Origin: Bacillota bacterium
GTDB lineage: Bacteria > Bacillota > UBA4882 > UBA8346
Length of the DNA: 10,367 bases
Assembly: GCA_023415375.1 (NCBI GenBank)
Contig: JAEZKW010000325.1
Coordinates: 1-10,367 of the forward strand
Direction of reading: 5' to 3'
In this document: in pieces, positions 1 to 6,404 of the stretch
How the letters are laid out: every line of letters begins with the position of its first letter
How positions within the stretch are numbered: position 1 is the first letter of the stretch
Translations under genes and position numbers: made by a program
The notes under the pieces: generated by a model
Seen by the model: only the letters and a program-made list of their open reading frames with translations
Database searches by the model: none
Told to the model about the DNA's origin: nothing

Positions 1-507
1 TATGGTCCGGACCTGTTCCAGACTGATCAAATCTTACGAATCAATCATACTATTCGGCAGGGAAAATCCAGTTCTTCGCTTGGATGGAAAGAACCCGATC
101 AAGGTAAATCCGTTAATATCCGGCTTGAAACCGAAGAAGACATCACCAGCGGTATCAAAAACAGCAATATTTTAGCCAGGCTTAGCGGCAAAAAAAACTT
201 TGAATCTTCTTCAGCAGTGGCCGATGAGCTGATTCGGCTGGGACACCCTAAGTTTATGACGTTCTCAGGGAAAAACCTGACCGGCGAATATCAGCCTCAG
301 GGATTTCATTTGAAACTTATGTTAGCTTCCGACCCGCCCCTGCGCTATCCGCTGCTTCTGGAAATTGAAAAAACCGCCCATTCCTTAGAGGAAGCAGCAG
401 AGTTTGAAAGAGAACTTCTGGAATTTGTTCGACTATACCGGCTTGAAGACCGGGTTGTCAGGGAAGAGCCACCTGCCCTTTTATATCAGGCGTTAAAATT
501 GAGGTAA
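1..507 (+). CDS. 3' part of a CYTH-like domain protein (tentative)
   Basis: The frame is open from the first base of the window to a TAA at 505-507, giving 168 residues without a start, so the gene begins upstream. The GTG at 217 is only an internal codon. I see an LRI-x6-G run followed by an LGWKEP stretch, then a charged IRLETEED segment, an ELIRLGHPKF segment, and late on LLLEIEKTAHSLEEAAEFER. That order (LRIR, G...L.WK.P, R-E-E, LGF, then LEIE followed by a helix) resembles the beta-barrel strands and final helix of CYTH proteins, the class IV adenylate cyclase/thiamine triphosphatase-like superfamily that acts on triphosphate substrates. Several usual basic residues look replaced, so this is a weak, pattern-level match and activity cannot be assumed. 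It is the only plus-strand gene. It ends 5 bases before the stop of the converging Eis-like gene, with no hairpin terminator between them. Confidence 0.45.
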   Translation, partial: YGPDLFQTDQILRINHTIRQGKSSSSLGWKEPDQGKSVNIRLETEEDITSGIKNSNILARLSGKKNFESSSAVADELIRLGHPKFMTFSGKNLTGEYQPQGFHLKLMLASDPPLRYPLLLEIEKTAHSLEEAAEFERELLEFVRLYRLEDRVVREEPPALLYQALKLR

Positions 508-512
508 ATCCT

Positions 513-1754
513 TTAAAACCAAGACAAACAAACCGGTTTTTGATTAACTTTAAAAATATCATTAACGATGTATAGATAATTTTGATCCGATATCTCCGCC
601 AATCCATAAGTATGTAATGTCAAAAAATCAACAGCTCCGACCAATAGCGATGAAAAATCCGATATATCCAGCGAAATCATTACTTCATAGTTGCCTTTGT
701 CAATCACTTGAGCTTTGCCGTTCTCAATATGCACAATCACTGTACTTTCATTTTCCTTTATAAAACTATCTTTGATAGAAATAGCCAATTTACAAGTTTG
801 ATCCCCATAATTATGGGATTGCATTTCTTCAAAAATCCCTTTTATATTGATAATCCGGTACATAACTCCAGTTCCGATGGTCGATATTTCATGATACCTG
901 TTCTTAAAAGCCTCATAATGGCCGTTTTCGGGATTAGAAAGTAAATGAAAGAAGAATTCATCATAAGTATTTACGATGACCTGTCTGATTTGATCCGCTT
1001 GGGAATGAATAAAGGCGCAGATTTTCAGTAAGGCTTCCGTATCTTCATATACCAGTTCTTGGACGGCTAAATTAAACATATGGAAATTATCATTGATTCT
1101 TTTAAACTCAAGTATCGCATACCCTAAAATTTGGTCTTCCTTTTGATACCCGACAATCGTTGCATTGGGGTGAAAAATCTTTTCCCATTGATAGTTCAGT
1201 CTCATGATTGAGCCGTTGGTTTTTTGGTGAAATCTCTGATAACAGGCGATAACCCGTTCCTTATCATCCTTTCCAAGATAAATAATACCCTCCTTGGAAC
1301 AACGATTGACAAACCGGATGGGTTGAACCCGGTATTGATATATTTTGGCGCCGTGCCCAAAGCCCATCTTCTTGTAAAACTCCATATTAAACGGGTAAAG
1401 CATCGCCATATTGATATTGCGGTTCCGATAATGGGTGAGGAAAAAAAAGATTAAGTCTTTGGCTACCTTTTCTTTTTTATGTAGAAAATCAACGCAGACT
1501 AAGGAAGCCCCACCCGCATGAATACCGGTGGATAAAAGATTCAATTTGAAATCGAATAAAACCATGGCGCCCACCAAATAATCATCACGATACGCGCCGT
1601 AAAAATTGCCCTCACCATGCTCGGTCTCACGCTTGCAAAAATTTTGGCAATCTTCCAGGCTGCCTTTTTCCGGGGCCGGATAAGCTCGGAAGACAATTCT
1701 TGCCAATTCCGGCGCTTGATCGGCAGTTGGTTTTTTTATTACCGAATCAGTCAT
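513..1754 (-). CDS. Eis-like GNAT N-acetyltransferase with SCP2-like C-terminal domain
   Basis: A 413-residue protein with the length and three-part plan of Eis (enhanced intracellular survival) acetyltransferases: an N-terminal GNAT domain (about 1-145), a second degenerate GNAT-like domain (about 150-295) and an SCP2/sterol-carrier-like C-terminal domain (about 305-413). Family members use acetyl-CoA to acetylate amines such as aminoglycosides or peptide lysines; the substrate here is unknown. The segment MLYPFNMEFYKKMGFG (118-133) matches the Eis active-site region, with Tyr127 at the general-acid position. The protein ends in Phe413, as in mycobacterial Eis, where the terminal carboxylate acts as base. 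The acetyl-CoA pyrophosphate loop, usually R/Q-x-x-G-x-G/A, reads HKKEKVAK (92-99) and lacks the glycine. The ATG has a strong GGGAGGGG site just upstream. It lies 23 bases after the GNAT gene at 1778-2383 and is probably cotranscribed with it. Confidence 0.85.
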   Translation of the reverse strand: MTDSVIKKPTADQAPELARIVFRAYPAPEKGSLEDCQNFCKRETEHGEGNFYGAYRDDYLVGAMVLFDFKLNLLSTGIHAGGASLVCVDFLHKKEKVAKDLIFFFLTHYRNRNINMAMLYPFNMEFYKKMGFGHGAKIYQYRVQPIRFVNRCSKEGIIYLGKDDKERVIACYQRFHQKTNGSIMRLNYQWEKIFHPNATIVGYQKEDQILGYAILEFKRINDNFHMFNLAVQELVYEDTEALLKICAFIHSQADQIRQVIVNTYDEFFFHLLSNPENGHYEAFKNRYHEISTIGTGVMYRIINIKGIFEEMQSHNYGDQTCKLAISIKDSFIKENESTVIVHIENGKAQVIDKGNYEVMISLDISDFSSLLVGAVDFLTLHTYGLAEISDQNYLYIVNDIFKVNQKPVCLSWF

Positions 1755-1777
1755 TTCCCCCTCCCACAGTTCATAAT

Positions 1778-2383
1778 TTAAAACTTCTCAATCATTGCAA
1801 TCGCCTTTGATACGGCCAAATCAAATTCGGGAGTATCTTTGATATCATCGACACTTTTAGGTTTTTGAGGCGGCTGGCTATGATCCTTTATGGTCAAAGC
1901 CAACCATTGTACATCCTGCCACTGATTAAATTTGTAGCCTACCTTATGATAGAGGCCGGCCGGCTTAAAACCAAACGATTGATGAAAATCAAGGCTTCGC
2001 TGGTTGGCTCCGGTAATGATGGCATAAACGTTATAGAATCCCTGCAGCTTCAATAAATCAAACAGACAACTATATAAAGCCGCCCCAATCTTTTTCCCCT
2101 GATAATCCGGGTGAACATATACCGAAGCATCCACTGACCAATCATAGGCGCTGCGCTCATGAAATTGGGAAGCATAAGCATACCCTACAATCCGGCCGTT
2201 TGTTTCACAAACGAGCCACGGATATTTTTTCGTAATATTGGCGATCCTGCCGCTAAATTCGGTAATAGTAGGCACTTCATATTCAAATGTAATAACAGTG
2301 TTTTTAACGTACGGGGCATAAATCTCTAATAACGCTGCGCTATCCAACGGTGTAACCAGGCGAATTTTTTTATCACTTTTCAA
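1778..2383 (-). CDS. Phosphinothricin acetyltransferase-like GNAT (PAT/MnaT family)
   Basis: A 201-residue GNAT of the PAT/Bar/MnaT type, which transfers acetyl from acetyl-CoA to the amino group of phosphinothricin, methionine sulfoximine/sulfone or related amino acids. Family marks in order: IYAPYVKNTVITFE (21-34), the GYAYASQFHERSAYDW run (67-82), SVYVHPDYQGKKIGAAL (87-103) holding the acetyl-CoA loop Q-G-K-K-I-G, an N-x-x-S-L-x-F-H motif (127-134), then GF-x-x-x-G and a W-Q-D-V motif near 155-158. The C-terminal tail (about 168-201) extends past the usual fold. The start is TTG at 2381-2383, chosen because AAGGAAG lies 8 bases upstream and the sequence fits from there. This ribosome site and start also occur in a second copy at 3507-3525, whose GNAT has been deleted. 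Its natural upstream partner was a VOC gene, now a remnant at 2408-2540. Substrate not determined. Confidence 0.88.
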   Translation of the reverse strand: MKSDKKIRLVTPLDSAALLEIYAPYVKNTVITFEYEVPTITEFSGRIANITKKYPWLVCETNGRIVGYAYASQFHERSAYDWSVDASVYVHPDYQGKKIGAALYSCLFDLLKLQGFYNVYAIITGANQRSLDFHQSFGFKPAGLYHKVGYKFNQWQDVQWLALTIKDHSQPPQKPKSVDDIKDTPEFDLAVSKAIAMIEKF

Positions 2384-2407
2384 TTTTTTCGCTTCCTTGT
2401 TTATTTT

Positions 2408-2540
2408 CTACTGAACCGACTTCACAAATTCCAACGGATGTTGAATGCGTCTAGCGGTTTCTTCGACTGAGAAACCCTGATTCAAAATCGCTTCGAGCCT
2501 CCAAATCATTCACGGCAATCAGCGGGCAATTAAATTTCAA
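2408..2540 (-). pseudogene. Internally deleted VOC/glyoxalase gene remnant
   Basis: This 133-base stretch is a decayed second copy of the intact VOC gene at 3535-3993 (459 bases). Its left part, 2408 to about 2478, matches the 3' end of that gene, and its right part, about 2485-2540, matches the 5' end. About 326 bases between them (near 3605-3935 in the intact copy) are missing. The N-terminus still reads (TTG)KFNCPLIAVNDLEA, against MKFSCPLIAVNDLEA in the intact gene. The C-terminus still reads GFSVEETARRIQHPLEFVKS but in a different frame, because the deletion is not a multiple of three. Read from its TTG it stops at 2451-2453 after 29 codons. Flanking identity continues into the ribosome site and first codons of the GNAT at 1778-2383, so VOC-GNAT was the duplicated unit. 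Confidence 0.9.
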
Positions 2541-2702
2541 TTCGTTCACTCTCCCACTTCACACCGGCAAAGGCTCTGAAATTGAATCCATTAATCGATT
2601 AACGACAGAAACGTTTAGTCTTTGCAATCTCGATAAGCTTTGATATCCGTTTGCCACTAGCATGACTATTAAAAAGACCCTGTTGGAATGGTTTCTTTTC
2701 TC
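2541..2702. other. Intergenic DNA downstream of mgtC, no gene recognised
   Basis: With the VOC remnant, this makes up a 319-base stretch without an intact gene. I see no convincing coding sequence, RNA or terminator. After the mgtC stop the same frame stays open for about 46 codons, to a TGA near 2560, but it has no start with a ribosome site and matches no family I recognise. A perfect 12-base palindrome, TTAATCGATTAA, lies at 2591-2602; a role as an operator is unproven. Confidence 0.4.
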
Positions 2703-3386
2703 TTAATCAAAGCGTACAAAATTAACCCCTGATATGTTCCGAACTTCGTTTAACAGTTGAGCAATATTCAGTTGGGACGATGGTTTCATATCTAATTCCA
2801 ATATAAATACCGATTTCCCAAGCTGACCTACGGGATAATTCAAATTTGTTTCTTCCCGATATTCCATAGTTCTCATATTGATATTATTTTGGGTCATGAT
2901 CCTCAAGACTTCTTGAATGGCTTCTTGTTTCGTTAATTGAACGGTTAATTTTAAATATTTTGCTTTTATTGCGGTGAAACCGGTATGCAAAAACTCTAAA
3001 CAAACAAATACCAGTACTGTAGCGCTGAGACTAATCCAATACATTCCCGCTCCCACAGCCAGCCCGATTCCCGCAGTTGCCCATAGTCCCGCAGCCGTTG
3101 TCAGACCGCGAACAGTTTCGCGTTGAAAAATAATCATTCCGGCGCCGATAAATCCAATCCCGCTGACTACTTGAGCCGCGATACGGCTTGGGTCCAACGC
3201 TACGTCCGGTAAATGAATGATATCGCTAAAACCGTATTTCGATACAATCATAATGAGTGCGCTGCCTAGTGCGACCAAAAAATGAGTGCGTATTCCGGCT
3301 TCTTTTTTTTTACTGGTTCGTTCAAAACCAATGACCGCGCCAAAAGTGCCGGCAAGCAAAAGCCGTAAAAATATTTCCCAGTTCAT
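2703..3386 (-). CDS. MgtC/SapB family membrane protein
   Basis: A 227-residue inner-membrane protein of the MgtC/SapB family. An N-terminal membrane domain with about four to five hydrophobic segments (roughly 5-20, 33-50, 70-88, 97-116, 118-137) is followed by a soluble ACT-like domain (about 145-227). Family motifs are plain: GAVIGFER (16-23), AGIRTH (30-35), the DPSRIAAQVVSGIGFIGAG region (65-83) and VRGLTTAAGLWATAGIG (92-108). MgtC proteins are linked to growth in low magnesium and inside host cells, and in Salmonella to inhibition of the F-type ATPase. SapB-type homologues in free-living bacteria are less well understood, so a virulence role should not be inferred. The ATG at 3384-3386 was chosen over a TTG 15 bases upstream because that TTG lies inside the ribosome-site region, while GGAGG ends 4 bases before the ATG. 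The gene sits between the two copies of the duplicated VOC-GNAT unit. Confidence 0.9.
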   Translation of the reverse strand: MNWEIFLRLLLAGTFGAVIGFERTSKKKEAGIRTHFLVALGSALIMIVSKYGFSDIIHLPDVALDPSRIAAQVVSGIGFIGAGMIIFQRETVRGLTTAAGLWATAGIGLAVGAGMYWISLSATVLVFVCLEFLHTGFTAIKAKYLKLTVQLTKQEAIQEVLRIMTQNNINMRTMEYREETNLNYPVGQLGKSVFILELDMKPSSQLNIAQLLNEVRNISGVNFVRFD

Positions 3387-3431
3387 TTTTCCTCCAACCA
3401 AATTACGATAATTGACTCAACCTTTGGGGTA

Positions 3432-3509
3432 TCAAAACTTTGCGATTGTTTCAAGGGCCTGGAAATGGTCAAAATCGAACGCAGGGGTTCCCTTTATCAT
3501 CACTTTCAA
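3432..3509 (-). pseudogene. Internally deleted GNAT remnant (25 codons, still in frame)
   Basis: Directly after the intact VOC gene lies a copy of the GNAT ribosome site and start (AAGGAAGCGGAAAAAA then TTG at 3507-3509), nearly identical to the site before the intact GNAT at 2383. From that TTG the frame reads LKVMI and then KGTPAFDFDHFQALETIAKF, stopping at TGA (3432-3434). The last 20 residues align end to end with the C-terminus of the intact GNAT, KDTPEFDLAVSKAIAMIEKF. So the start and last ~20 codons of a second GNAT copy remain, joined in frame, and about 175 codons have been lost from the middle. No acetyltransferase fold can be made from it. It might still be translated as a micropeptide because its ribosome site, start and stop are all present, but nothing shows that it is functional. 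Confidence 0.8.
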
Positions 3510-3534
3510 TTTTTTCCGCTTCCTTGTTTATTTT

Positions 3535-3993
3535 CTACAGAACCGACTTCACAAATTCCAGCGGATGCTGAATGAGCCTGGCAGTTTCTTCAACCGACAA
3601 ACCTTCATCTAAGAAACGTTTAGCTATCACCTTCATCGATTCACCAATTTCAATGATATGCATATCAGGATCATAAATACGCACCACCCGTTGCTGCCAG
3701 TCGTGTTTTTTAGGTGGATGCACGTACTGGAGATTATTAAATTGTTTCAGATGAGCTAAAAATGTATCAAAATCGTCTTCTTCAAAATAAAGTTCAAAAT
3801 TATGGGATCTCTTTACAACCGTATCAGGATCAATCGACAGGATGTCCGCAAAATGAAGCTGGATCGCAAAGCCGCCGCTAAAAGTCACATTCCATCCAAG
3901 ATCCAAGACGATTTCCTGTCCAAGCACTTCTTGATAAAATCGCTTTGAAGCCTCCAAATCATTCACGGCAATCAGCGGGCAACTAAATTTCAA
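3535..3993 (-). CDS. VOC family (glyoxalase/bleomycin-resistance-like) protein
   Basis: A 152-residue protein of the vicinal oxygen chelate superfamily. It opens with the typical strand and helix FSCPLIAVNDLEASKRFYQEVLG (3-25) and ends the fold with VRIYDPDMHIIEIGE (104-118), where the Glu near 115 is the usual last metal ligand position. His47 and Glu67 lie on strands where other ligands often fall. VOC proteins include glyoxalase I, fosfomycin-modifying enzymes, dioxygenases and metal-free drug-binding proteins; this one cannot be placed among them. A 35-residue helical extension (about 118-152, EGLSVEETARLIQHPLEFV) follows the core. The start is TTG at 3991-3993, with AAGGAG 10 bases upstream. 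It lies 36 bases after the TcmP-like methyltransferase gene. Its duplicate at 2408-2540 has been destroyed by an internal deletion, so this is the surviving copy. Confidence 0.87.
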   Translation of the reverse strand: MKFSCPLIAVNDLEASKRFYQEVLGQEIVLDLGWNVTFSGGFAIQLHFADILSIDPDTVVKRSHNFELYFEEDDFDTFLAHLKQFNNLQYVHPPKKHDWQQRVVRIYDPDMHIIEIGESMKVIAKRFLDEGLSVEETARLIQHPLEFVKSVL

Positions 3994-4029
3994 TTGGTAC
4001 CAACTCCTTCTATGTTGTGATTTGTTTAT

Positions 4030-4848
4030 CTAACTTAACTTTATATGAGCAAGCGACATAATAGCCAATTTATCAGAAATCCAAGTGCCGATTTTTGATT
4101 GAAAGTCCAGTTTACTCTTAAATCCCTTAAACATGGGCCTATTATCAAGTATGGATATCTGAAGGTCCCATTTGTAAATATCATTAATATTTTTCACACC
4201 CCATGAAAGATAGGCCGATTTATCCATTCCCCCGTCATCGATGACTTTCTTATTGGCGACCTTTACACCAAGGGGTGAGCTATAGTCGAAAATGGCTTCA
4301 CATTTTTGAAAATGACTGTTGAAATCCTGAAACAAACTCTTTACCTCTATTTCAGTAAAATAATAGATGACTCCGGCCATCATGATTAATACATTTTCTT
4401 TATTTTTGATGTTTTGATACCAGTTTGTATCAAAAACGCTATAAGGTAAAAAGGTCCGGCGTGGTGTCTCCTTAATAAACTTTTTCCGTAGATTGATGAC
4501 AGCCTCCACATCAAGATCATACCATTCCACTTGCCCGTTATCGGTGCGATCAAATGTGGTATCGAATCCACATCCTACATTGATGACAGTACTGTTCGGA
4601 TTTTTTACCAAAAAGTCGCGAATCTTGCAATCAAAATAAAGGCTACGGGCTATCCAGGCAAGGCGACTGAGTTCATTCATATTTTTGGCAATATGGGAAA
4701 AGTTATAATCTATACTGTTAATAATGTTAACTGCAGTATTATCAATCAGCAAAGGATGCCCCTTTTGAGTCTCAACTGCCCTGCCCCAAAGCGGTAGCAA
4801 TAAAGTTTCTTGAACATCCCCCAATTGAATATGCTCTTGATTTGGCAT
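4030..4848 (-). CDS. TcmP/LCMT-like class I SAM-dependent O-methyltransferase
   Basis: A 272-residue methyltransferase of the leucine carboxyl methyltransferase/TcmP family, which methylates carboxyl groups, in some cases on polyketides (TcmP in tetracenomycin biosynthesis). Visible family marks: GDVQETLLLPLWGRAVET (10-27) at the N-terminus, a conserved R near 62-68 (SRLAWIARSLYFD), the SAM-binding motif VINVGCGFDTTFDR (88-101), the acidic end of strand two WYDLDVEAVINLRKKF (109-124), and LIMMAGVIYYFTE (154-166), which corresponds to motif IV in this family. The ATG has GGGGAGA 7 bases upstream. The gene follows the GNAT at 4918-5415 by 69 bases and precedes the VOC gene by 36. The substrate is not evident, and no biosynthetic gene cluster is present in the window. 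Confidence 0.85.
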   Translation of the reverse strand: MPNQEHIQLGDVQETLLLPLWGRAVETQKGHPLLIDNTAVNIINSIDYNFSHIAKNMNELSRLAWIARSLYFDCKIRDFLVKNPNSTVINVGCGFDTTFDRTDNGQVEWYDLDVEAVINLRKKFIKETPRRTFLPYSVFDTNWYQNIKNKENVLIMMAGVIYYFTEIEVKSLFQDFNSHFQKCEAIFDYSSPLGVKVANKKVIDDGGMDKSAYLSWGVKNINDIYKWDLQISILDNRPMFKGFKSKLDFQSKIGTWISDKLAIMSLAHIKLS

Positions 4849-4917
4849 TATATTTTCTCCCCTATTTAATAATTGAATCGCCCAGTTATTTAAAAAATTT
4901 ATTGCGTATTGCCGGAC

Positions 4918-5415
4918 TCAATAATTCCCGCCCGGAACATCCCTTTCCATAAGGCAAACCGTAAATGGCAAATGACTATAATTTTTCAAGGCTGTTTCCA
5001 CAAAACCATAATCCTGATACCACTTCTTGAGTATTGAGTTTTCATTAATGATGCCAATTGAAACCTTGACGCCTTTTTCTTTTTTAACATACTCAAATAC
5101 AAAATCCATAAGCTTCTTCCCAAGTCCGGTATGTCGAAACTCAGGAAGTACAGCCAGTCTTTCCATATAGAACAAGGATTCACTCGCCTTTTCAATCGCT
5201 ACAAAACCGGCTTGAAAATTGTCGCTATTAAACAATCCAAAGAGTTTGATACCCTTTTCTTTCATAGCTTTCAGTTTTTCGATATCAGTAAAAGCGGGAT
5301 TCGTAGGGCAATTGTTTTCCGTTAGATTCAGTTCTTTTGCAACTGTGCCGAAAGCTTCCCGGATAACCTGTACGCTTTGAATAAGCTCCTTTTCATCGCT
5401 AATCTCCCGGATCAT
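4918..5415 (-). CDS. GNAT family N-acetyltransferase
   Basis: A 165-residue single-domain GNAT, the usual family length. The acetyl-CoA loop is clear: MERLAVLPEFRHTGLGKKLMDFVFEY (84-109) contains R94-x-x-G97-x-G99 followed by a helix. The second half shows VSIGIINENSILKKWYQDYGFVET (118-141), the N-x-x-x-x-x-W-Y-x-x-x-G-F pattern of motif B. The acceptor is unknown; homologues acetylate small amines or protein N-termini. The ATG at 5413-5415 has AAAGGTGG 6 bases upstream. It is 33 bases downstream of the MBL hydrolase gene, close enough to suggest cotranscription. It is unrelated to the duplicated GNAT at 1778-2383 except by fold. Confidence 0.88.
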   Translation of the reverse strand: MIREISDEKELIQSVQVIREAFGTVAKELNLTENNCPTNPAFTDIEKLKAMKEKGIKLFGLFNSDNFQAGFVAIEKASESLFYMERLAVLPEFRHTGLGKKLMDFVFEYVKKEKGVKVSIGIINENSILKKWYQDYGFVETALKNYSHLPFTVCLMERDVPGGNY

Positions 5416-5448
5416 ATTTTTCCACCTTTCCCTATGCTTTTGAACTAT

Positions 5449-6333
5449 TTATAAGGCTTGCCAATACATTTTATTATCTTCAAAATCATACTTTGCTTTT
5501 CCTTCGTTATACAAGTATGACAAAAATGAACGCAAGGTATTGCCAACCAAAGCATACTGCCCAAAGTTTAGTTGAATGTTATATCGAATGCTCATTTCAC
5601 GTAAAATATCTTCAAATGTTTTTCCCTCATGAATGGTCTCAAGCAGTTTATTTTCAATATCATTTGCCTTTAGGATATTGACTTCCGCTAAATCTGTAAT
5701 CTTTGTCAGGACTTCTCCGTGACTGGGCACATAATACTCCGCTTCGATGGTTTTGATTTTCTCCAGACTATTTTTAAACTCTTTCACATTATAAATATAA
5801 GGAATCTTATACTTTTCCAGAATGTTTTCACCAAAAATACTATCTCCCAAGTAGAAGACTTTGTCTCCGGTGAGCACTCCGATTTGGTCGATAAAATGTC
5901 CAGGTAAGGGTATAAATTCAAAATCATTAATATTTGCCGCACAATCTATAATCTTAGTAACTTGCGACGGTTTAGCTTCAAAAAACTTGGTTTGCAACTC
6001 TTTGAAGGGATAGCCGCCCCATAAAAAACTGCTTTCTATGATCGGCGTATGAATAAACGCTGCTTCTCCCAAAGTAGCCCATATCTCACATTCCGTCGTT
6101 CGCTGTAAATAATTATTGCCCCCAATATGGTCGGCGTTGGAATGAGTATTGATGATTCCCTTAAGAGTCCAACCTTTTTCTTGAATGATTCTTAATATTT
6201 TCCTGCCTGCTTCTTTATCATTGCCGCTGTCAATCAGAAAAACCCTTTCATCTTTTACAATAATCCCAATGTTGGTAGCGCCGGGAATCAACCAAGATTG
6301 ATCGGTTAATTGTATGATAGAATTACTGTCCAT
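5449..6333 (-). CDS. MBL-fold metallo-hydrolase with variant metal motif
   Basis: A 294-residue metallo-beta-lactamase-fold protein. Strands and motifs in order: an opening WLIPGATNIGIIVKDERVFLIDSG (14-37), the metal motif THSNADHIGGN (63-73), LPGHFIDQIGVLTGDKVFYLGD (143-164), and VPSHGEV (202-208). This gives H64, D68, H69, H146, D164 and H205 as ligands. The second histidine of the canonical H-x-H-x-D-H is an asparagine (N66). The last 75 or so residues (about 217-294) form a mostly helical, winged-helix-like tail rather than a catalytic extension. The family covers thioesterases, glyoxalase II, lactonases and beta-lactamases; sequence alone does not choose among them, and a beta-lactamase call is not supported. 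The ATG has AAAGAGG 6 bases upstream. It follows the methyltransferase gene by 71 bases and precedes the GNAT by 33. Confidence 0.87.
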   Translation of the reverse strand: MDSNSIIQLTDQSWLIPGATNIGIIVKDERVFLIDSGNDKEAGRKILRIIQEKGWTLKGIINTHSNADHIGGNNYLQRTTECEIWATLGEAAFIHTPIIESSFLWGGYPFKELQTKFFEAKPSQVTKIIDCAANINDFEFIPLPGHFIDQIGVLTGDKVFYLGDSIFGENILEKYKIPYIYNVKEFKNSLEKIKTIEAEYYVPSHGEVLTKITDLAEVNILKANDIENKLLETIHEGKTFEDILREMSIRYNIQLNFGQYALVGNTLRSFLSYLYNEGKAKYDFEDNKMYWQAL

Positions 6334-6404
6334 TTTCTGCCTCTTTAAGTTTTTTGTCTATTTTCTTATTCCCACTCTGCCATTATTAATTTTGTTTTTC
6401 GGGC

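Noticed and set aside
530..539. AAACCGGTTT palindrome near the convergent gene ends
   Set aside because: It has no loop and lies within the Eis-like coding sequence; it cannot form a normal terminator hairpin.
2560..2702. Open frame of about 46 codons continuing after the mgtC stop
   Set aside because: An open run this long is expected fairly often by chance, it lacks its own start with a ribosome site, and it matches no family I know.
2703..3386. mgtC flanked by direct repeats, as if inside a composite transposon
   Set aside because: The flanking repeats are collinear fragments of a VOC-GNAT gene pair, not insertion-sequence ends; there is no transposase, terminal inverted repeat or target-site duplication that I can see.
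5449..6333. True beta-lactamase call for the MBL-fold gene
   Set aside because: No secretion signal is present, and the motif variant and winged-helix-like tail do not match class B beta-lactamases; only the fold can be supported.
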